The translations under genes were made by a program, and so were the position numbers. From the NCBI RefSeq assembly GCF_014131695.1, contig NZ_CP036346.1, forward strand, positions 2,108,001 to 2,172,000: a DNA stretch of 64,000 nucleotides, in the 5' to 3' direction. The notes beneath the pieces were generated by a model. The model was given only the letters and a program-made list of their open reading frames with translations. It searched no databases and was not told the origin of the DNA. Position 1 is the stretch's first letter, and every line of letters starts with the position of its first letter. Positions 45,578 through 53,694 of this stretch are shown one piece after another. The DNA comes from Thomasclavelia ramosa DSM 1402 (GTDB taxonomy: Bacteria; Bacillota_I; Bacilli_A; Erysipelotrichales; Coprobacillaceae).

Positions 45578-46324
45578 CTATAGATTATTGAATTGACGAA
45601 TAAACTTACGACTTTGAAACGTAATCCCCGTAAATTCATCAATATAAGCCTCCATAATAGGCATCAATTCATCGATTATATTTTCTTCTAGATGAAGCAT
45701 ATCAATATTTTCTAATTGCCATTTATTAATATAGCGAAAACCTTTTAAAACATCAACTGTTAATTTTTGATCATACATTCCAATACATTCTTGACAGACA
45801 AATCCACCACTATGAATTGAAACTCCAGAAATATGATCAAGGCGCCCACAACTGACACATTGATCAACTTCTAAACTTGAACCTGTTTTTTCCATAATAA
45901 AGGCATTAAATAATAAATAGACCAATTTAGGATTATATCCGGTCTGTAATGAACGTAATGCTAATAACAGCGTATTATATATAGTCTCATCAGGATCATT
46001 ATCCTTAGTAAATTTATAAACAAACTCACAAAAATAACTTGCATAAGCTTCTAATTCAATATCCTCTTTAATATAGCGAAAATATTCAACTGGAGCGCCT
46101 TTGATCAAATTTGATAAACCACTTCTAGGAATAAAAGTAAATTCTGACAAAGTGATAGTTTGACAAGAAGGGGCATTTTTACTTTTTAACTTCTTTACCC
46201 CTTTCGCTATTAATGCCAATTTGCCATAATCATGAGTATAGATCCATAGCAGCATATCATTTTCTTTATAAGGCTTATTTTTTAAAACTAGTCCAGTAAT
46301 ATTTTCTTCACCATTAATAATCAT
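45578..46324 (-). CDS. recO: DNA repair protein RecO
   Basis: 248 residues from the ATG of MIINGEEN; the upstream in-frame TTG lies in the end of era with no RBS. OB-fold N-terminal domain (GLVLKNKPYKENDMLL), and a four-cysteine zinc site CVSCGR...CQEC near 140-165. RecO loads RecA on SSB-coated DNA with RecR. It overlaps era by 11 bases, the usual era-recO pairing. Confidence 0.94.
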   Translation of the reverse strand: MIINGEENITGLVLKNKPYKENDMLLWIYTHDYGKLALIAKGVKKLKSKNAPSCQTITLSEFTFIPRSGLSNLIKGAPVEYFRYIKEDIELEAYASYFCEFVYKFTKDNDPDETIYNTLLLALRSLQTGYNPKLVYLLFNAFIMEKTGSSLEVDQCVSCGRLDHISGVSIHSGGFVCQECIGMYDQKLTVDVLKGFRYINKWQLENIDMLHLEENIIDELMPIMEAYIDEFTGITFQSRKFIRQFNNL

Positions 46325-47204
46325 CTTCGTTATATCCAAATTCTTTTAAATATTTTTGTTTGTTGCGCCAATTATTTTCAACCTTAACAAACAACTCTAA
46401 ATGAACTGGTACTTGTAAAAAACGTTTCATCTCGCGTTGAGCATTCTGGCGAATCTTTTTGATCATCGTCCCTTGTTTACCTACAATAATTCCCTTCTGA
46501 CTTTTACGATCACAAACAATTGTTGCAATAATTTCTACACCCGCTTCATCTTCCAGCATTCTTTCTATCACAATTGCAACACTATGTGGTACTTCTTCTT
46601 TAGTAAAATAAAGAATTTTTTCACGAATAAATTCAGCCATTACAAAACGCTCTGGGTGATCTGTTAAATGATCTTGAGGATAATACATATTCCCTTCTGG
46701 CAAATATGCTTTTACCGTTTTAAGTAATAAATCAATATTATCATTAGTAGTTGCACTAATTGGAATAATTTCTTTAAAATCAAATAATTCCTGCCACTCC
46801 TGTAATTTTTTAATCAGCTCTTCTTTTGAAACAGTATCAATTTTACTTAATACTAAAAACACCGGCCCATCGGCTTCCTTTAAGCGCTCAATAATAAATT
46901 TATCTCCACGTCCAATTTTTTCATTAGCCGGTGCTAAAAATAAAACTAGGTCAACGCCAAAAATGCTATTTAAAGCGGTTGTATTCATAAATGTTCCCAA
47001 ACGATCTTGCGGTTTATGAATACCTGGTGTATCCATAAAAATTATTTGGGCTTCATCATCGGTATGAATTCCTTGAATTGTATTTCTAGTTGTTTGAGCA
47101 ACATCAGACATGATAGCTAATTTTGTCTCTAAAATACTATTTAATAGTGTCGATTTTCCAACATTAGGACGACCAACGATACTTACAAATCCTGATTTGA
47201 ACAT
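46314..47204 (-). CDS. era: GTPase Era
   Basis: 296 residues. G1 GRPNVGKST near 10, G2 Thr in TTRNTIQGI, G3 DTPGIHKP near 58, G4 SKID near 120, G5 SATTND, and a KH domain with GKQGTMIKKI near 245. It assists 16S rRNA maturation and 30S assembly. It overlaps cdd by 22 bases, and the recO start by 11. Confidence 0.97.
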   Translation of the reverse strand: MFKSGFVSIVGRPNVGKSTLLNSILETKLAIMSDVAQTTRNTIQGIHTDDEAQIIFMDTPGIHKPQDRLGTFMNTTALNSIFGVDLVLFLAPANEKIGRGDKFIIERLKEADGPVFLVLSKIDTVSKEELIKKLQEWQELFDFKEIIPISATTNDNIDLLLKTVKAYLPEGNMYYPQDHLTDHPERFVMAEFIREKILYFTKEEVPHSVAIVIERMLEDEAGVEIIATIVCDRKSQKGIIVGKQGTMIKKIRQNAQREMKRFLQVPVHLELFVKVENNWRNKQKYLKEFGYNEDDY

Positions 47205-47599
47205 GTTAAACTTTCTCCTATAAATGCCCGCGGCAATAATTCTTTCATTGTTGTTATTTCATAACTTTCACGATTAGCCAAAATCACTGGACAATCTTGT
47301 GGTAATAGTTCCATCAATACTTGGCGACATGCTCCACATGGTGAAACAATCTCATCACTACCTGCCACAATTGCCAGCTGTTTGATATCAGCTTTACCAT
47401 AGCCATTGCTATACGCACCATAAACAGCATTACGTTCTGCGCACATAGTTGAACCAAACGCTGCATTTTCAATATTAGTCCCTAAAAAGTAATTTCCATC
47501 TCTCATCTCAATACATGCCCCTACTTTGAATTTTGAGTATGGACTATAAGAATTTTTCGCTGCTTCAAAAGCCTTTTCAATTATTGTTTTTACATCCAT
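47183..47599 (-). CDS. cdd: Cytidine deaminase
   Basis: 138 residues starting at the ATG of MDVKTII; an upstream frame to 47617 lacks a RBS. Zinc site: CAERNA near 53-58 with CGACRQ near 87-92. Deaminates (deoxy)cytidine to (deoxy)uridine, which the pyrimidine nucleoside phosphorylase of this window can then split. Lies between ybeY and era as in many Firmicutes. Confidence 0.96.
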   Translation of the reverse strand: MDVKTIIEKAFEAAKNSYSPYSKFKVGACIEMRDGNYFLGTNIENAAFGSTMCAERNAVYGAYSNGYGKADIKQLAIVAGSDEIVSPCGACRQVLMELLPQDCPVILANRESYEITTMKELLPRAFIGESLTCSNQDL

Positions 47600-47676
47600 A
47601 AAACCACTTCTACTCAACTTAAATCATGATATTGAGTATTTATCCTTTCTAAGTCTATAAATTAGCAATAAACTAC

Positions 47677-48138
47677 TTATCGTCTTGTGATATTTAAAGC
47701 ATCTAAAATTGATTTTTGCATTGCAATCATCTGTATTTCGTCTTCTTCTATCATGTGATCAAACCCTAAAAGATGTAATAATCCATGGGTAAATAAAAAA
47801 CACATTTCACGCTTTAAATCATGACCATATTCTTCAGCTTGGACTTTAGCATGATCAACAGAAATAAAAATATCTCCGATACTTCTTGGCATCCCTGGGA
47901 CATAAAACTGCTCATTATCTTCTAATGCAAAACTAATTACATCTGTGGCCCGATCTATTTTACGATATTCTTTATTTATTTCGTGAATTTTAGAATCATC
48001 TACCAAGATGCATGATAATTCTAAATCTTCTTCAATTCCCAATTGTTTTGCAGCTTCATTGATTATTGAACGATAATCATCAGTATAATCTTCATTAAAA
48101 CCAGCTGCTTCATTTATCAATGCAAAATCGATTTCCAT
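47677..48138 (-). CDS. ybeY: Endoribonuclease YbeY, rRNA maturation factor
   Basis: 153 residues. Zinc motif HGLLHLLGFDH near 115-125 is perfect, as is ISFALEDN near 80. It processes rRNA ends and joins ribosome quality control. Behind GAGGTAATTG. Preceded by the C39 exporter gene with only 13 bases between; phoH, which normally lies upstream of ybeY, is absent. Confidence 0.96.
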   Translation of the reverse strand: MEIDFALINEAAGFNEDYTDDYRSIINEAAKQLGIEEDLELSCILVDDSKIHEINKEYRKIDRATDVISFALEDNEQFYVPGMPRSIGDIFISVDHAKVQAEEYGHDLKREMCFLFTHGLLHLLGFDHMIEEDEIQMIAMQKSILDALNITRR

Positions 48139-48151
48139 ACAATTACCTCAT

Positions 48152-50194
48152 TTACTTATATATTTTTCCATCTCTAATTATAGCACAGTCAAATAATTCA
48201 TTCACTAATTTTGTTTGATGCGCTACGATTATCATAATCGTATTTGGCAAATTATCATGTATGTAGCTTATAATTTTCTTAGCTTTATAATCATCTATAT
48301 TGCACAATGCTTCATCCAAAATAAGAACTTCTGGTTTTTTTATGATAGCTCTGATAAGCATTACTATCTGGGCTTGACCTGACGATAAAGGCTGACCATC
48401 TGTTTCAATAATCAAATCAAGACGGTCAAGATAGTAATTTAACCCAAATATCTTTAACAATTTTTCCATCAGTTCCTCCTCTTTACTATTCAAAATCAAG
48501 TTAAATCGCAATGATTCATGATAAAAAACAGGTTTTCGATCTAAATAAATAATCTTTCGATACAAAGAATTAGTATCAATATTCATTAAATCGATCCCAT
48601 TAATATAAATATGCCCCTTTAATAACTCATCATACTTCATCAGTAATTTAAGTAAGGTTGATTTTCCCACCCCAGTATCACCTTTTAACCATAATGAACG
48701 TTCAATCTGAAGATCCAAATGTTGAAGAATCGGCTTACTATAACCGTAACTATAGCTAATATGATCAAAACTAATCTTACTGATTCGCCCCCTTATTTTT
48801 TGCTTTTTTTCACTTCTATTAGGAATAATCTCTTTATAACGCTCATATAAAATTAAAATTTCATCTTTCTTAATAATAAAAGCAATAACATTAAACATTG
48901 GTTCAATCATATACGATACCAGCATATAGAAAAAGATAATATCACCAACACTAATACTTCCTTTTTTATAATGAAAACTAGCCAATAATACAACGCCAAA
49001 AGATAATAATTGAATTAATGTTTCACTAATAAAATTCAACTTATTTAATTCACTGTCCCGTTGATAAAGGCTATAATTATATTCCTCAAATAAATAATTA
49101 AGCTTTTCTTTAATAAATTTTTTCAAAAAAAACTGATGGCTATTATAAATATTTTTCAAATACTCAAGATGTCCTTGATTCATTATTTCTTGGTTTACAA
49201 CAATTTGTTTATTTAAACCATTAACTATTTTAAGCCATTTAATTGTAACGATAGTAATAATACTTAAAAAAGCTATTACAACCAAAGCTAAATTCATTGA
49301 AAATAGTATTAAGGCACTTAACAAACCAATAATTAAAATTAAATCAACAAATAGGGCCATATAAAAATGAATAAAAAAATCACTTAGCTGAAACAAATTT
49401 TGAACTTTTGTAAGAAGAACTCCTTCTTGATTTCGATAATAATAACTAAAGGGAAGATACAGCATATTTACGACACTTTTATTTACATATTCTTGATTTA
49501 AATATCGCTGAATTTCTATTTCCAATTGTTTCCTTTGAAAATTGATCATGATTCTAATCCCACTTATTATCATAAAAACACCTGTAAAAATTAAAATCAT
49601 AATATAATTCATCCCATTGATTTGATCTACTAACCCTTGGAAATAATATGATCCTAAAACACTACAGCAAGAAATCAAAATAGCTTTAGCAACAAGTCTG
49701 ATAATATAACAGTAATTATTTTTTAAATGAAGTATTATGAAACTAATAAAACTTTGTTCCTGATGTCGACTAGAAACTCTGTATCTTCCAACATGATGAA
49801 TGCAGATACAAATTCCTGTATAATCTTTTTCAATCGACTCTTTTGTTCTTTTGGTTAACCCATGGGCAGGATCACCAATTAATAAGTATTTTTTTGTTGC
49901 CCGATATAACACCACATAATGTGTTAGTTCACCATTTAAAAGATGAATTATACAAGGTGATTTTGTCTCCTTTAGTAATGTATTTAAATCACTTTGATAA
50001 GCTTTAGCATCTAAATGATACGATTCAAAACATTTGATTATTCCATAAACACTAATTCCCTCATTAGTCACTTTACAACGTTCTTTGATTTCTTTGATTT
50101 CAATATCTAAATGATAATATTTTAAAATCATTTTAATGCAGTATGCTCCACAACTATAATTATTATCTTGTTTGTATATTGGGTATTTAAACAT
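48152..50194 (-). CDS. Peptidase-containing ABC exporter (C39 type)
   Basis: 680 residues. N-terminal C39 papain-like domain: Gln9, Cys15 (SCGAYC), His92 and Asp108 (GDPAHG) form the catalytic set. Then a six-helix ABC membrane domain (about 160-445) and an ATPase: Walker A GDTGVGKST near 508, signature LSSGQAQ near 607, Walker B VLILDEA. Such PCATs cut a double-glycine leader from a peptide and export it. No double-glycine precursor was found in the window. The gene follows a BTAD regulator and stands 13 bases before ybeY. Its RBS lies in a hairpin (50204-50233). Confidence 0.92.
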   Translation of the reverse strand: MFKYPIYKQDNNYSCGAYCIKMILKYYHLDIEIKEIKERCKVTNEGISVYGIIKCFESYHLDAKAYQSDLNTLLKETKSPCIIHLLNGELTHYVVLYRATKKYLLIGDPAHGLTKRTKESIEKDYTGICICIHHVGRYRVSSRHQEQSFISFIILHLKNNYCYIIRLVAKAILISCCSVLGSYYFQGLVDQINGMNYIMILIFTGVFMIISGIRIMINFQRKQLEIEIQRYLNQEYVNKSVVNMLYLPFSYYYRNQEGVLLTKVQNLFQLSDFFIHFYMALFVDLILIIGLLSALILFSMNLALVVIAFLSIITIVTIKWLKIVNGLNKQIVVNQEIMNQGHLEYLKNIYNSHQFFLKKFIKEKLNYLFEEYNYSLYQRDSELNKLNFISETLIQLLSFGVVLLASFHYKKGSISVGDIIFFYMLVSYMIEPMFNVIAFIIKKDEILILYERYKEIIPNRSEKKQKIRGRISKISFDHISYSYGYSKPILQHLDLQIERSLWLKGDTGVGKSTLLKLLMKYDELLKGHIYINGIDLMNIDTNSLYRKIIYLDRKPVFYHESLRFNLILNSKEEELMEKLLKIFGLNYYLDRLDLIIETDGQPLSSGQAQIVMLIRAIIKKPEVLILDEALCNIDDYKAKKIISYIHDNLPNTIMIIVAHQTKLVNELFDCAIIRDGKIYK

Positions 50195-50203
50195 AATAAA
50201 AAA

Positions 50204-50233
50204 CCTCCTATTATCATTTACTAACTAAGGAGG
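50204..50233 (-). promoter_or_regulatory. Hairpin that overlaps the RBS of the C39 exporter
   Basis: Minus-strand CCTCCT at 50228-50233 is complementary to AGGAGG at 50204-50209, which is the exporter's Shine-Dalgarno, with an 18-nt loop; TTTTTTATT follows. It can act as a terminator after the regulator gene and as an RBS lock for the exporter. Confidence 0.6.
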
Positions 50234-50248
50234 AAAATTACTTCTTTT

Positions 50249-51472
50249 TTATTGAAGTTTTAAGATATCTTCATCATCTATATGCATTTTTGCTACTGCA
50301 ATCGCTGCATAACTATAATCTATACTAACTCGTTCATATTTATCCTGGGCTAAAAAATCCTTCTTAATGCGATTAATCGCTTTTACTACTCCATTTTCAT
50401 CACAATCAAGCAAAATCAAAAATTGTTTCATACTATATTTACAAACAATATCACCTAATCTTAATGAATTTAAAATAACTTTTTCTAAAATATTGGATGT
50501 TTCTTCTAAAACAAGATTATAAATTTCTAAATTATTTTTAATATAATTTTTAGGTGTAATAGTCAATACTGCTAACGTCTTTTTAGTTCTATTACGAATT
50601 GATTTTCGTGCTTCCAAACGATATGACTTTTTAAAAAAATCATAATCGCAACTATATGCACCTCTCGTCTTTGTTTCAATCAAGTCATCTTGAATAGAAA
50701 AAATATTTCTTTCTTCAGCATTATTGACATTATAATTTAAATAATACTTCATTTTCCTAATCGTTGCATTTCCCAAATCATCTTTTAAAGCGGAAGTGAC
50801 TTTATTATAGTGTTCTTTAGCTAAAGTTATCTTATCTTGTTTAACTAATGCAAGAACTAAAATAGCATTAATGTTCTCATCAAGATAATTATCAGCTAAA
50901 TTTTTCATACAAATTTCTTCAATAATTCCATACTCTTCCTTTTTTAAATAAAATTCAATCAAGAATCGTGATACATTTAAAAATTGTGAGTTCAAAAAAC
51001 CTCTAATAATCGATAACTTTTCCACATTTTCTATCATTGGCAAAAATTCACCACTATATCGATAATAAGCTTTCATATAATATTTAGCTCTTATTTCCTC
51101 ATCATGAATCTCATTTCGTCCTAAACGATGATACAAGGTAAAGTCATCTACATCAAAAATCATCTCTATTTCAGGATTCCAATAATATGTTCCTTGTGAA
51201 GATAAAATATAATCATACTCACCTAAATTATTTTTTAAAATGGTTCTCAAACGATAAATCAAAGCCTTTAACGCATTAGCTGGATTATTTGATTCACCTG
51301 AAGCAAACATTAATTCTTGTAAATCATTAGAACTTAATTTACGACGATGATGATAAATAATATAAGCTAATAATTTAGCCAACTTGGGTGAATTAATTAT
51401 ATTAAAATCTAGCCAATGATCTTCATCCAATTTAATCACATAGGCATTAAAAAAATCAACCTTAAGTTTCAC
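50249..51472 (-). CDS. BTAD-domain transcriptional regulator with degenerate GGDEF-like C-terminus
   Basis: 407 residues from a GTG nine bases after GGGGG. Winged-helix OmpR-type domain (about 1-95; ALKALIYRLRTILKNN), a BTAD helical repeat domain (about 100-240) as in SARP activators, and a C-terminal domain from about 280 (TLAVLTITPKN; LRLGDIVCKYSMKQFLILL) whose spacing follows GGDEF-type domains, with the GGDEF catalytic motif replaced by SMKQF. So it is likely a DNA-binding activator with a sensory end. Same strand and 54 bases ahead of the C39 exporter, its probable target. Confidence 0.75.
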   Translation of the reverse strand: MKLKVDFFNAYVIKLDEDHWLDFNIINSPKLAKLLAYIIYHHRRKLSSNDLQELMFASGESNNPANALKALIYRLRTILKNNLGEYDYILSSQGTYYWNPEIEMIFDVDDFTLYHRLGRNEIHDEEIRAKYYMKAYYRYSGEFLPMIENVEKLSIIRGFLNSQFLNVSRFLIEFYLKKEEYGIIEEICMKNLADNYLDENINAILVLALVKQDKITLAKEHYNKVTSALKDDLGNATIRKMKYYLNYNVNNAEERNIFSIQDDLIETKTRGAYSCDYDFFKKSYRLEARKSIRNRTKKTLAVLTITPKNYIKNNLEIYNLVLEETSNILEKVILNSLRLGDIVCKYSMKQFLILLDCDENGVVKAINRIKKDFLAQDKYERVSIDYSYAAIAVAKMHIDDEDILKLQ

Positions 51473-51582
51473 TAAATCACCCCCACTAATAATATTATAA
51501 TTAATAATTTCTAAAATTATCAAAATTAACATAAATAACATAATTTTATTATTTATTTTTTAACCCGCAAACTCTTCTTAAC

Positions 51583-51611
51583 ATTATAACAATCACCCTA
51601 ATATATGTCCA
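51583..51611 (-). promoter_or_regulatory. Promoter of the BTAD regulator
   Basis: Minus-strand TGGACA at 51606-51611, 17-bp spacer, perfect TATAAT at 51583-51588; the GTG start is about 110 bases downstream. Confidence 0.7.
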
Positions 51612-51649
51612 TTAAATTAAACTATGTTTCTTAGTAATAATTAAATGTA

Positions 51650-51676
51650 AAAAGCAATCCAATTAAGAATTGCTTT
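51650..51676 (-). terminator. Terminator of the MucBP-repeat protein gene
   Basis: Minus-strand AAAGCAAT / ATTGCTTT stem around a 10-nt loop, followed by TTACATTT. Confidence 0.75.
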
Positions 51677-51703
51677 TACTAAGGATAGGAATGATCAAAT
51701 TAT

Positions 51704-53527
51704 TTATGCCTGTTGAGCCTTTTTCTTTTTGATTACAAAAGCAATGATTCCAGCGATTATTGCAACAGTTGCAAAACCTCCACCGATTACATAAGCAGTA
51801 TTATTACTAGTTGACTTATCACCCTTTGCCAATGGTGTTTCATTTTCATCAACTACTTCAGTTTGTGGTTCCTCATATGGAACGATTTGTCCATCTTGAT
51901 CTACTGTTGTAACTGTTCCATCTGGATTAGTAATCATTGGATTACCAGTTCCACCATCGATTGTAAAATTAGTTCCTCCTGGAGTAGTAGCAGCCAAATC
52001 CGTCCCAGTTTCACCAGGAATAAATTCTATTTCATTTTGTGTATCATTAACATCACGATAAACCATTACATAGTTTCTTCTTGTTGAATAAAAATCATGT
52101 GAATAACTAGTTGCTTGTCCGCTCATTAATACATACGTTGTTCCATTAGCCTCATATTGTGCAGGAACTTCAATATTTAGTTCTTGACCAACATTGGCTT
52201 CTAATTTAGTTGTGTATAATGTATCTTCTCCTACATATGTGTTTGAAACATTCATATATGTTACAGATACTTCATATTTATCAACTTCTAAACCTTTTTC
52301 ATTAAAATAAACATTGTATTCTGTAGTTTCCTCACCAAATTTATGAGTAATTGTACTTTCTTGATTTGGACTTAAAACATAAGTCTTACCATCAATTTCA
52401 ACAGTTGTGTCAACTTCAATTGTTTTTGTTTTTCCAGGATCAATTGTATATTGATGAATTTGTAAATCTTCTCCAGTTGCTAAATCAACATAATTTACTT
52501 GAATTGGTTGTGGTGTATTTTCATCAGTAATAACTTGTTTATATTCTACTTGGTATGTTTTTGTTGCATCACCAAAAGTATGAGTGATTTTAGCTCCATC
52601 AACTACCTCGTATTGTTTTCCACCCTTCATAAATGTTTTAGATGGTGTATGATCAACAGTCTTATCTTTTTCTACTAACAATTTTTTCGTTAAAATTGCA
52701 CTACCAGTAGCCTTATCTACATATTGAATATAGATATTATATGGCTTACTAGCTACATCATCTTGAACTTGATAGCGAACAATTGATCTCATTTGACCTT
52801 GTGCATAAGTTTGACTTACTGTTGCTTTTTGCCCAGCAATTCTTTTATAAGTTCTACCATTGATTGTTGAAACGAACGTTTCTGGTGTATTAACAGAACC
52901 ACCATTAGCTTCTGTTACTTGATAAGAAAGTATCTTATGCTCAACACCATCTTGATCAATCAAAGCAACTGTACTAGTATATGGTGTTTGTGCTCTTTTT
53001 GTATACTTAAAATCAATTGAACGTGTTCCATAAGGAACAGATATATAGTTATTACCATTAATATCATAAACACTGCTTCCAAGTGTGATCGTACTTGGTG
53101 CAGTATAGGTTCCATTATTGTTATAAGTACAAGTTACTGTTTTAGCACTCATTAATTCTGTCCCATCAACTGTACTAAATGTTACATTAATATAGTATTG
53201 ATTTAAACTAGCAATTTCTTGAACGGCCGCAGCATCTTGTGCTAATACTGTCAAATGTGAACTACCATTTACAGCAGGTACTTCAATTCGCTTAGTTTCA
53301 CCTCTTGCAATACTAACACCGTTAGTCTCACCTGTTCCAGTTGCCTCCCATGCAAATGTAGTTGCTTCTCCATTGTTTTTTACTGTGAAAACTCTAGTAT
53401 CAGGATTGTTAGAAACAGCTGTCCCTAACATTAAATTTGAAGCAGCTTCAGCATTGATCATCACTCCTGTAACTGGCATAACAATCATCGCTAGAACCAC
53501 TAATAATCTGAATAATTTCTTTTTCAT
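51704..53527 (-). CDS. MucBP-repeat cell-wall protein with non-canonical sorting signal
   Basis: 607 residues, RBS AAGGGGGAA. Signal peptide at 1-28 (AEAAS). A first beta domain, then five repeats of about 70-75 residues with the MucBP pattern (VxYVDxATGxxL; GxxYxxxxGqxxTxxHxFG...; YxVxY). A Gly/Thr/Asp-rich spacer comes near 500-560. The C-terminus has PLAKGD, a membrane helix (about 580-600) and KKKKAQQA: a sortase anchor in which LPXTG is replaced. It would bind mucin glycans outside the cell. It lies between the giant adhesin gene and the BTAD regulator, each with own terminator. Confidence 0.85.
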   Translation of the reverse strand: MKKKLFRLLVVLAMIVMPVTGVMINAEAASNLMLGTAVSNNPDTRVFTVKNNGEATTFAWEATGTGETNGVSIARGETKRIEVPAVNGSSHLTVLAQDAAAVQEIASLNQYYINVTFSTVDGTELMSAKTVTCTYNNNGTYTAPSTITLGSSVYDINGNNYISVPYGTRSIDFKYTKRAQTPYTSTVALIDQDGVEHKILSYQVTEANGGSVNTPETFVSTINGRTYKRIAGQKATVSQTYAQGQMRSIVRYQVQDDVASKPYNIYIQYVDKATGSAILTKKLLVEKDKTVDHTPSKTFMKGGKQYEVVDGAKITHTFGDATKTYQVEYKQVITDENTPQPIQVNYVDLATGEDLQIHQYTIDPGKTKTIEVDTTVEIDGKTYVLSPNQESTITHKFGEETTEYNVYFNEKGLEVDKYEVSVTYMNVSNTYVGEDTLYTTKLEANVGQELNIEVPAQYEANGTTYVLMSGQATSYSHDFYSTRRNYVMVYRDVNDTQNEIEFIPGETGTDLAATTPGGTNFTIDGGTGNPMITNPDGTVTTVDQDGQIVPYEEPQTEVVDENETPLAKGDKSTSNNTAYVIGGGFATVAIIAGIIAFVIKKKKAQQA

Positions 53528-53657
53528 AGGTCATTCCCCCTTTAAATCTTTCAATCCATTTCCTTTTTACACACTTATAATAGCATTCGAGTATCACACT
53601 CTTATCACAAAAAACAATAAAATTAGCAAATAGTCAAAAAACTTTAATTTATCATAC

Positions 53658-53685
53658 AAAGAGGCAGGTTTTAATCTGCCTCTTT
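53658..53685 (-). terminator. Terminator of the giant adhesin gene
   Basis: AAAGAGGCAG / CTGCCTCTTT perfect stem with an 8-nt loop, just past the stop. Confidence 0.88.
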
Positions 53686-53694
53686 ATAAATTAG

